DNA from: Deltaproteobacteria bacterium
GTDB taxonomy: Bacteria; Desulfobacterota; Desulfobacteria; Desulfobacterales; JAUVVS01
DNA: 9,203 nucleotides
Reading direction: 5' to 3'
Assembly: GCA_030604545.1 (NCBI GenBank)
Contig: JAUVVS010000049.1
Coordinates: 1 to 9,203, forward strand
Part shown: one piece after another, positions 1 to 6,377 of the stretch
Numbering within the stretch: position 1 is the stretch's first letter
Layout: each line of letters starts with the position of its first letter
Notes under the pieces: model-generated
What the model was told of the DNA's origin: nothing
The model's input: the letters and a program-made list of their open reading frames with translations, nothing else
The model's database searches: none
Program-made: the position numbers and the translations under genes

Positions 1-43
1 CCATATTGATATTGGTAGTTATTTTCCTCCACGGCACTATGTA

Positions 44-349
44 TTAATTTACGGTATCTTCTATGAAAGCAATTATACGCATTCTCCGGCCGCACTCCCC
101 ACACCTGGCCCTGGCAAAGCCATTATCCACGATGCCACAATCAAGGTAACGATAAATCACTTGTTGCACATAGGGCCTGAGGAAGCTATACTGCCTGGCA
201 AAGGGTTCATCATAGATCTGTCCCAGGGTTTCAATAATGTTCTTCAACAAACCGATAATACGTCTGTTCATGAGGTTTGCGAGGTCGATAGACAGCAGAT
301 GTGCGGGGCATGGGCTCCTTTCCTTGAAACTGGAGAAAGAACCTCCCAA
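44..349 (-). pseudogene. IS91-family transposase, amino-terminal zinc-binding fragment
   Basis: The minus-strand frame gives 101 residues. Residues from about 35 to 95 resemble the amino-terminal zinc-binding domain of IS91-type transposases: a helical stretch, then FLRPYVQQVIYRYLDCGIVD, then NGFARARCGECGRRMRIIAF. That family normally continues with a second CxxC pair (typically SCK...FCPSC) and then the catalytic tyrosine domain, about 350-400 residues in all. Here only C83 and C86 of the zinc site remain. Homology stops near position 65, followed by six unrelated residues and a stop, and no other frame in positions 1-60 restores the expected continuation. The listed start is a TTG; an internal ATG at 269-271 (residue 28) is the more natural start of the homologous part. 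The product cannot be an active transposase. The family call is by recognition of the motif pattern. Confidence 0.75.
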
Positions 350-780
350 CAGCTTATACTTTAAATTAAGCTGGAAGTAAATGAGTAAATAGATGAAGAA
401 TCAAAACAGGGCTTCCCATTTTTAGGAGGCCTCAGATTAAGATTTGAAATTACCCCCCGCAAGATCCGAATACCTGCGCAATATGTTCAAAAGAGGGGTC
501 TTTGAATTTTGACTACCGGTTTTAAAGTCATTTCCGTAAAATCGAGGCTTGCATATGCCTGAATCTAACTAGTCGGCCCTGAAAAACAAATAATGCTTTA
601 AATTTATTGAAGAATGCGGCATAATTATTGCATATAAATTACAGTAAACAGACTAGAAACCATAATTTTCTGGTGATTTTAGTATGAGGATAATCCTCAG
701 GGAGTTGAGACTTCTGAAAGATTTTTTTCTTTTCCATTTTCGATTGACTTGGTCAGGCCGATAGTATCAACAATTCATAA
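350..780. other. Gene-poor stretch between IS91 relic and glycan operon
   Basis: No intact gene is visible here on either strand. The part next to the IS91 relic (about 350-530) probably belongs to the old element's end or to eroded DNA; a short plus-strand frame around 430-505 is protein-like but not recognised. The rest is AT-rich and should contain the promoter of the plus-strand genes starting at 781, but no convincing -35/-10 pair with proper spacing could be picked. Two small palindromes are present: GCATATGC at 551-558 and a 7-base perfect inverted repeat at 685-699. A T-rich run lies at 720-740. Confidence 0.5.
685..699. promoter_or_regulatory. Small palindrome upstream of the GT2 gene, possible operator
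   Basis: TGAGGAT, one A, then ATCCTCA form a perfect inverted repeat with 7-base arms, 82 bases before the first gene of the plus-strand group. Position and symmetry would fit a repressor or activator site. It has no known consensus that I recognise, and a repeat of this size can occur by chance. It does not look like a terminator, because the arms are separated by one base and the next T-run is over 20 bases away. Confidence 0.15.
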
Positions 781-1494
781 ATGAATCTAGCACAGCACAA
801 GAAAACTGTTACTATCTTTATCCCTGCGTTTAATGAGGAAAAAAATATCGAAGGCGCGGTGGAAAGTGCACTGAATGTAGTAAAAACTAGATCAACTGAT
901 TATGAAATTATAATACTTGATGCATTTAGTTCCGACAAAACCGGTGAAATCGCCGATAGACTTGCTTCTGAAAATAAGAATATCAGAGTGATACATAGGA
1001 AAAAGTGGCTGGGTTTAGGTGCCAATTACATGGAAGGTGTAAGACAGGCATCAATGGACTATTTTGTCCTGTTCCCAGGGGACAATGAAATTTCTGGAGT
1101 TTCGCTTTCAGAATCACTTGCATTGTTAAGTGAAACTGACATTATTATTCCTTATACTATGAATACTGAAGTTAGAGCACCGCATAGAAGAATAATCTCT
1201 AAGGCCTTTGTAATATTATTAAATACGCTTTTTAACTTAAAATTAAGATATTACAACGGTAATGCTGTTTACAAAACAAAAGTACTTAAGAATTTAACAA
1301 TAAATTCGCAGGATTTTGCCTATAATGCTGAAATTCTTATAAAACTTATTAAGTCAGGACATAGCTATTTAGAGACAGGAATGAAGATAAAACCAATAAC
1401 AAACAAAACTGCATTATTTAATATAAGAAACATTTTTGGAGTAATAAAAACAATCAGCCTTCTTTTCTACGATGTTAATATTAAAAACCGATAA
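781..1494 (+). CDS. GT2-family glycosyltransferase, soluble
   Basis: A 237-residue protein that opens with the GT-A nucleotide-sugar fold: TVTIFIPAFNEEKNIEGAVE at residues 9-28 is the usual first strand and helix of family GT2. The second strand, IIILDAFSSDKT, stands where most relatives have VDDGSTD; D47 is kept but the next acidic residue is replaced by alanine. The DxD-like metal site is probably PGDNE at residues 99-103. No membrane segment or lipid-anchor tail follows, so it is likely cytosolic or peripheral, transferring a sugar from a nucleotide donor to a lipid or glycan acceptor. Donor and acceptor cannot be told. It is the first gene of the plus-strand run, 39 bases before the next (ATG) start, and looks more AT-rich than its neighbours. 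No clear Shine-Dalgarno sequence precedes the ATG. Confidence 0.85.
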   Translation: MNLAQHKKTVTIFIPAFNEEKNIEGAVESALNVVKTRSTDYEIIILDAFSSDKTGEIADRLASENKNIRVIHRKKWLGLGANYMEGVRQASMDYFVLFPGDNEISGVSLSESLALLSETDIIIPYTMNTEVRAPHRRIISKAFVILLNTLFNLKLRYYNGNAVYKTKVLKNLTINSQDFAYNAEILIKLIKSGHSYLETGMKIKPITNKTALFNIRNIFGVIKTISLLFYDVNIKNR

Positions 1495-1533
1495 AAATAT
1501 AACGTAACTTGAATATAAATAAGAGTGAATAAA

Positions 1534-2409
1534 ATGAAAACTGTAAAACTCCCGGAAAGATGTAACTACATCGAAACATATCTTACTCTAAGATGTCCCC
1601 TTGAGTGTTCTTACTGCATTAACAACCAATCAGGGAAAGCAGCCAGAGAAAGAGCTGAGCTTCCAGTGCAACAATGGGTGGATGGATTAAACAGAATTGA
1701 TTTCGGTAATGTACCACTTACATTTGGAGGGGGAGAACCAACCTTTAATAGGGACTTTTATACTCTGATGGATAGGTTACGGCCTGATATTCATATTGAC
1801 CTCCTCACAAACCTTCAATTTGATGTTGACAAATTTATCAGCAAATTAAGCCCTGAAAGATTCAACAATTGCAAGCTTCCCGCATATAAATCGATCAGGG
1901 TAAGTTATCATGCTGAAACTATGGACTCTTCTGCCTTGATAAAAAAGGTTCTTAAACTTCAGGACAAAGATTTTAATGTAGGGATATTTGGACTGAATCA
2001 TCCATTGAATATACAACAAAACATGGAAATGGCAGATATGGCCTGTAAGAATAGGATTTTCTTTTTTATCAAAGACTTCTTAGGAGAATACAATGATAAG
2101 ATGTTTGGCTTCTATAATTATCCGGACGCCTTGGATGGTATACCCAAAAAAGCCACGTGTCGAACACGAGAGTTGCTTATTGGACCGGAAGGCAACATTT
2201 ACAGGTGTCACAGGGATTTATATCTCTTAGATGTAGATAGTGCGGTGGCCAACATAAGTGATCCTGATCTTAAGATCGAATACATTTTCAGGCCATGCAA
2301 GAATTATGGCAACTGCAATCCCTGTGATGTAAAGATTAAAACAAACCGCTTTCTCCAAATGGGACACTGTTCTGTGGAAATAATAGAACAAGACAATGTC
2401 AATAAATAG
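1534..2409 (+). CDS. Radical SAM enzyme with cysteine-rich C-terminal auxiliary cluster region
   Basis: The protein carries the radical SAM 4Fe-4S motif CPLECSYC (Cx3Cx2C) near the start, in the context YLTLRCPLECSYCINN, and a SAM-binding GGGEPT about 40 residues later. The C-terminal third holds six further cysteines, including CKNYGNCNPCD and GHCS, after a GPEGNIYRC turn. This is typical of SPASM or twitch domains that bind extra Fe-S clusters. Such enzymes cleave SAM to a 5'-deoxyadenosyl radical that abstracts a hydrogen from a substrate, which is unknown here. The in-frame GTG at 1525 would add three residues; the ATG at 1534 is preferred, with a weak AAGAG upstream. The last 14 bases overlap the next radical SAM gene, so the two are almost certainly co-expressed. 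About 291 residues, within the normal range for the superfamily. Confidence 0.85.
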   Translation: MKTVKLPERCNYIETYLTLRCPLECSYCINNQSGKAARERAELPVQQWVDGLNRIDFGNVPLTFGGGEPTFNRDFYTLMDRLRPDIHIDLLTNLQFDVDKFISKLSPERFNNCKLPAYKSIRVSYHAETMDSSALIKKVLKLQDKDFNVGIFGLNHPLNIQQNMEMADMACKNRIFFFIKDFLGEYNDKMFGFYNYPDALDGIPKKATCRTRELLIGPEGNIYRCHRDLYLLDVDSAVANISDPDLKIEYIFRPCKNYGNCNPCDVKIKTNRFLQMGHCSVEIIEQDNVNK

Positions 2410-3451
2410 AATAGACGACCACAAATTAATATATCATCCGGAGCGGGTAGCCCAATGGTCTGAACAAGGCGATTGTTTCCCGCTCTATGTGGAGATAGGT
2501 TTAACTAATAGATGCAACCATAAATGTATCTTTTGTGCACTCGACTGGCTTGGGCATAACTCAGCAGACATTGACAGAAATGTGATGCTGAATACACTGA
2601 AAGATATGGCCCAACACGGTGTCAAATCAGTGATGTTTGCAGGAGAGGGAGAATCTCTGTTACACAGGGACGCTCCTGTTTTCATTAAATATGCAAAAGA
2701 AAACGGCATAAAAGTTGCCTTAACAACAAACGGGGTCCCGTTTGGGAGAAAAAAAACGGAAGCATGCCTCCCCTATTTGTCATGGGTTAGGTTTAGCATT
2801 AATGCCGGTACTCCTGAGAAATATGCAAAGGTGCATAACACAATCCCTGAAGATTTTGATCGCGTTATTGCCAATATCCAGTATGCCTCTGAAATAAAAG
2901 AAAAGAAGGGGCTTATTATCGATATAGGCGTTCAGTCATTAATAATCCCTGAGAGTATTGAAAGTATAGCAAGGTTGGCAGAATTAGTGAAAAATGCCGG
3001 GGCCGACAATCTCCAAATAAAACCATATTCCCAACATCCTTTAAGCAACAATAAACTCGCTGTTAATTATGAAGATTATATAAATCTGGAACCAGAACTC
3101 AAATCTTTTGAATCAGAGTCATTCAAAGTATTTTTGAGAAGAAATACAATTAGAAGGTTATTAAGCGGTGCGGATTATTATTGTTGTCATGGCCTGCCTT
3201 TTTTTGCATTAATCAATGCAAAAGGACATATTATACCCTGCAATATGTTTTATAATAATCCTGATTTCATTTACGGAGACCTTAACCGTCAAAGTTTTTC
3301 AAAGATATGGCAAGGCGACCGAAGAAAGGAAGTGCTTGAATCCTTAAACAAAAGAGACATCAAAGACTGCCGCCAGGTCTGCAGACTTGACCCGATTAAC
3401 AGATATCTTAACCGCATTAAATACCCTGAACCGAGAGACGATTTCGTCTGA
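2396..3451 (+). CDS. Radical SAM/SPASM-domain enzyme
   Basis: A 351-residue protein with the radical SAM motif CNHKCIFC (C40, C44, C47) after the strand LYVEIGLTNR, and FAGEGES at the SAM-binding strand, where GEGES replaces the more usual GGGEP. The C-terminal part fits a SPASM auxiliary-cluster domain: C263/C264, then KGHIIPC (C282), FIYGDLNRQSFSKIWQG, and a final CRQVC (C325, C329). SPASM proteins modify peptides, sugars or small molecules, and several are known from glycan and cofactor pathways; here the substrate is unknown. The ATG lies inside the preceding gene in another frame (14-base overlap), indicating translational coupling. It differs clearly in sequence from the upstream enzyme, so this is not a recent tandem duplication. 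A gap of 78 bases with no clear terminator separates it from the next start. Confidence 0.88.
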   Translation: MSINRIDDHKLIYHPERVAQWSEQGDCFPLYVEIGLTNRCNHKCIFCALDWLGHNSADIDRNVMLNTLKDMAQHGVKSVMFAGEGESLLHRDAPVFIKYAKENGIKVALTTNGVPFGRKKTEACLPYLSWVRFSINAGTPEKYAKVHNTIPEDFDRVIANIQYASEIKEKKGLIIDIGVQSLIIPESIESIARLAELVKNAGADNLQIKPYSQHPLSNNKLAVNYEDYINLEPELKSFESESFKVFLRRNTIRRLLSGADYYCCHGLPFFALINAKGHIIPCNMFYNNPDFIYGDLNRQSFSKIWQGDRRKEVLESLNKRDIKDCRQVCRLDPINRYLNRIKYPEPRDDFV

Positions 3452-3529
3452 GCCTGATCATGCTTTTGGCTGAAAAAACATGACACTTTATCAACAGGAA
3501 CTCAACCTTTAATAGAATAAATTTTGAAA

Positions 3530-4168
3530 ATGCAGGAAGAAAAGAATATAATCAAAGAACTCGTTGACTTCGAGAAAAGGATAGTTGATTTGTTTGAAGA
3601 TGCCCAAATCCCCTATCCCATCCACCTTTCAGGCGGGAATGAGAAACAACTCATCAAAATATTTCATGAAATAAATCACGGTGATTATATTTTCTCTACG
3701 CACAGAAGCCATTACCATTATTTATTGGCAGGCGGTCCTCCGGAAAGGCTGGAAAGGATGATTCTAGAAGGGGACAGCATGCATGTGTTTGACAATGAAA
3801 TTAATTTTTTGACATCATCGGTAGTAGCTGGGGTCCCGGCCATTGCCGCAGGTGTGGCGCTTGCACTAAAAAAGCAAGGAAGCAGCAAAAGGGTCTGGTG
3901 TTTTGTCGGGGACGGCGCCGAAGACGAAGGACATTTTTATGAAGCAGTGAGATATGTTGACGGTCATAATCTTCCCTGTGTTTTTATTATCGAGGATAAT
4001 GACAGATCGGTTGAAACACCGAAAATAGATAGGCATGGGGAGTCTATTATGCAATGGCCCGAATGTGTAAGAAGATATTGTTATACATCGACATATCCGC
4101 ATGTGGGAACAGGAACCGGCAATATAATAGAGTTTTCCGGAAAGAAAGTCGAAAAGTCATCCTTTTGA
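3530..4168 (+). CDS. Short ThDP-dependent E1-alpha-like (transketolase N-domain) subunit
   Basis: About 212 residues resembling the alpha subunit of 2-oxoacid dehydrogenase E1 or the N-terminal domain of transketolase. Family landmarks are THRSHYHYLLAGG, then GDSMHVFDNEINFL, then VPAIAAGVALALK, then the ThDP motif GDGAEDEGHFYEAV...LPCVFIIEDND. Counted from the TTG at 3524, GDG is at 129-131 and N159 is the second metal ligand; EDN resembles the DDN of transketolases more than the ENN of E1-alpha. Full E1-alpha chains are about 320-360 residues. This one ends about 55 residues after the motif with a compact tail containing YPHVGTGTG, so it looks like a naturally short form and not a fresh truncation. 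The ATG at 3530 is preferred over the in-frame TTG at 3524. The next gene, its probable partner, starts 3 bases after the stop. Confidence 0.85.
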   Translation: MQEEKNIIKELVDFEKRIVDLFEDAQIPYPIHLSGGNEKQLIKIFHEINHGDYIFSTHRSHYHYLLAGGPPERLERMILEGDSMHVFDNEINFLTSSVVAGVPAIAAGVALALKKQGSSKRVWCFVGDGAEDEGHFYEAVRYVDGHNLPCVFIIEDNDRSVETPKIDRHGESIMQWPECVRRYCYTSTYPHVGTGTGNIIEFSGKKVEKSSF

Positions 4169-4171
4169 CAA

Positions 4172-4696
4172 ATGAAATATAAAGACGCAATAAAACAGTC
4201 AATGAAAGATCTTGCCCAGGACAAAAGAACAATCTTTCTGGGATATAATATCCTGTACGGATCGAGAGCCTATGGAACGTTGACAGACATTCCCAGGGAG
4301 ATGTGCCACGAAACACCGGTTGCAGAAAACTTAATGGCCGGCCTGGCCATCGGTATGTCTTTAGCAGGATACAGGCCGGTACTGTTCTACGAAAGACATG
4401 ATTTCATTTTGAATGCGCTTGACAGCATCGTAAATCATCTTGACAAAATCGAATCAATGTCAAAAGGACAATTCAAAACTCCGGTAATAATAAGAGCTAC
4501 CGTTGGGGCAAGAGAACCCCTTGATCCAGGCGCCCAGCATACTCAGGATTTCACCAAGGCTTTTAGAGAATTGTTGACTTTCCCGGTTCTGGATTTAACA
4601 AATTCGGCAGAAGTTATTGACGGATATAATAAAGCCAAAACCATGAACTCCCCTATCATGTTAGTTGAAAGAAGAGATCTTTATGAAACGGAATAA
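4172..4696 (+). CDS. Short ThDP-dependent E1-beta-like (transketolase pyrimidine-domain) subunit
   Basis: A 174-residue protein matching the pyrimidine-binding domain of E1-beta and transketolase. The line CHETPVAENLMAGLAIGMSL contains the conserved glutamate (E52) that activates the ThDP aminopyrimidine, followed by AGYRPVLFYERHDF. GAQHTQDF (H123) matches the E1-beta region with a conserved histidine, and SPIMLVERRDLY matches the closing strand of that domain. Normal E1-beta continues for about 150 residues with a C-terminal transketolase domain; here the gene stops at the domain boundary. With the gene before it, it should form a heteromeric ThDP enzyme with active sites at the subunit interface, acting in the cytosol. 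No lipoyl E2 or E3 gene is nearby, which argues against a classical dehydrogenase complex and for an acyloin, ketol-transfer or decarboxylation reaction. Confidence 0.85.
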   Translation: MKYKDAIKQSMKDLAQDKRTIFLGYNILYGSRAYGTLTDIPREMCHETPVAENLMAGLAIGMSLAGYRPVLFYERHDFILNALDSIVNHLDKIESMSKGQFKTPVIIRATVGAREPLDPGAQHTQDFTKAFRELLTFPVLDLTNSAEVIDGYNKAKTMNSPIMLVERRDLYETE

Positions 4697-4793
4697 AAAT
4701 ATTCCATTATTCCACGTGCATGGCAAACGCATCGGCCCACCAATAACACCCTTAATTTCAGATATCTGGGCAATTTCCGAAGCGTTTAATTAA
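4683..4793 (+). CDS. Possible small protein overlapping the E1-beta-like gene
   Basis: An ATG at 4683 overlaps the end of the E1-beta-like gene by 14 bases and opens a 36-residue frame, MKRNKNIPLFHVHGKRIGPP to ISEAFN and a TAA. An AAGAG stands upstream at suitable spacing. Directly after, in another frame, a protein-like stretch with DGHKLEWHSDH runs to a TAA at 4843-4845, whose last base is the first base of the next gene's ATG. Together they may be the remains of one small gene with a frameshift near 4785, or chance. I recognise no family. Confidence 0.2.
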   Translation: MKRNKNIPLFHVHGKRIGPPITPLISDIWAISEAFN

Positions 4794-4844
4794 GGATGGG
4801 CATAAGCTGGAGTGGCATAGTGACCACGTTGAATCTATCTCATA

Positions 4845-6317
4845 ATGCTGAATGAAATGTCTGATTCTCCATCACAATCAATAGAGGCGCCCACTAACAT
4901 TTCTGAGCCTAACTCCCCGGTTTCCCCAGTAAACAATTTCTTGACACCATCATCCATCACGCTGAAACATTTCAATAAGGTTCGCTGGAGAACACTGCTT
5001 TTCATAACAATTCTGTTTATAGTCTCTTTTCAATTAAGATGGTGGTACATCAAGGGCACAACCATGATCAAACCAATTAGGGCGGATGCCTGGGAGTATA
5101 CAGCAATAGCCTACAATCTTGCCGAACACGGCGCTTATTCTACGGATACAGGCGTCGAGGTCAAGTCCAAACCTAATGCTCGAGATCCGGGCTACCCTAT
5201 CTTCCTTGCTGGTATTATTAAAGCCACCAAGCCCCGCACCCTTAAAGAGTTTTTTTACACAACTGCATGGATCCAAAGTATCCTTGGCGCAACTACGGTT
5301 ATAATATCATACTTCCTGGCCCGTTTTTTTCTGCCTCCGGTATGGAGCGGTGCGGTTTCCGTACTGACGATGTTATCACCTCACCTTATCAGCATGACTA
5401 ATTATGTATTGGCGGAGACACTCTTCACTTTTCTGTTACAAATAGCGCTTATCCTCAATCTTTTTGCCATAAAGAAGAAAAATAAATCGTGGCTTCTAGC
5501 AGGCGCAGGCTTTGCCTTCGGACTTGCGATGTGCGTCAAGTCTGTTCTACAGCTGTTCCCAATTGCTTTGGCTGCAATGATCTTCTTTTTTTTCAGACAT
5601 AAACGAAAAAACGCCATCAAGTACTCCATTATCCTGCTGACCACATCCTTTATTTTATTCGCACCGTGGAAAATCTGGATACACTTCGCATTTAAGGGCA
5701 CGGAATCCCCATCATTGTTAAAGGCTACATTATACGTTGGAAGTTATATAGGCCTTGTCTACGATTCCGAAAACCAAAGAAAGTATGGCAGAGGAATGCC
5801 TTACAGGGATGATCCTAATTATGACAATGTAGTCAATGGAGGATACGGTAGTATCTTCGAGGAGATCGGCAAGCGCTTCAGGGAAAACCCTATCGATTAT
5901 TCATCCTGGTACTTATTGGGAAAACCGGCGATGTTCTGGGGTTGGACCATGGTCCACGGAGGTGGAGACATCAATGTCTACCCAAACCTGTACACGTGGT
6001 ACGACCGGAATAGACTCATGAATCTCACAAAAAAACTCATGCAGTTGCTGCACCCGTTAATCATTATCCTGATGCACTTTGGAGCAGTACTTTTCATTAT
6101 AAGGCGAGCAAATTATTCAAAAACTCAATTTATTATGATGAGCTCAATCCTGATACTGCTTATCTATTTCCTTGCTATACACACCATACTGGTGCCTGCA
6201 CCACGATACTCCATTCCCCTGAGACCGCTGGTTTATTTCATTGCTGTTCTGGGCATCGCCGAGTTAACAGGTAAACCCGTAAGGAAAAAAGGCTCCATCG
6301 ATGCGGCCGATCAATGA
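4845..6317 (+). CDS. Polytopic GT39/ArnT-like (PMT-type) membrane glycosyltransferase
   Basis: A 490-residue integral membrane protein. Residues 1-48 are a polar, proline- and serine-rich cytosolic tail. A first membrane span (about 49-68) is followed by IRADAWEYTAIAYNLAEHGAY, the first outer loop of the PMT/ArnT family, where the aspartate (D81) is the usual catalytic candidate. RDPGYPIFLAGI (113-124) and NYVLAETLF (187-194) are further family landmarks. About ten hydrophobic spans can be seen, for example near 141-160, 170-188, 193-208, 215-250, 258-275 and 400-475, with a hydrophilic outer loop around 300-390. Such enzymes move a sugar from a polyprenyl-phosphate donor onto a lipid, glycan or protein on the outer face of the inner membrane. 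A GT2 of the type that makes such donors lies at 8003-8878. The start follows the E1-beta-like gene by 148 bases; no Shine-Dalgarno is obvious. Confidence 0.85.
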   Translation: MLNEMSDSPSQSIEAPTNISEPNSPVSPVNNFLTPSSITLKHFNKVRWRTLLFITILFIVSFQLRWWYIKGTTMIKPIRADAWEYTAIAYNLAEHGAYSTDTGVEVKSKPNARDPGYPIFLAGIIKATKPRTLKEFFYTTAWIQSILGATTVIISYFLARFFLPPVWSGAVSVLTMLSPHLISMTNYVLAETLFTFLLQIALILNLFAIKKKNKSWLLAGAGFAFGLAMCVKSVLQLFPIALAAMIFFFFRHKRKNAIKYSIILLTTSFILFAPWKIWIHFAFKGTESPSLLKATLYVGSYIGLVYDSENQRKYGRGMPYRDDPNYDNVVNGGYGSIFEEIGKRFRENPIDYSSWYLLGKPAMFWGWTMVHGGGDINVYPNLYTWYDRNRLMNLTKKLMQLLHPLIIILMHFGAVLFIIRRANYSKTQFIMMSSILILLIYFLAIHTILVPAPRYSIPLRPLVYFIAVLGIAELTGKPVRKKGSIDAADQ

Positions 6318-6377
6318 ATCGTTACTGACAATGATAGATGCCGGCGTCAACCACACATCCATTATCTTCTTTTCAAG

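Noticed and set aside
161..364. 67-residue plus-strand open frame opposite the IS91 fragment
   Set aside because: It is the antisense shadow of a frame with clear transposase motifs.
551..558. Palindrome GCATATGC
   Set aside because: Eight bases with no positional support; expected by chance at this length.
3451..3480. AGCC ... GGCT with a following A-run after the SPASM gene, possible terminator
   Set aside because: A 4-base stem with a 13-base loop is too weak, and the run is A, not T, on the coding strand.
4690..4705. Stem GGAATA-AAAA-TATTCC at the end of the E1-beta-like gene, possible terminator
   Set aside because: The stem is only 6 bases and AT-rich, overlaps the stop codon, and is not followed by a T-run.
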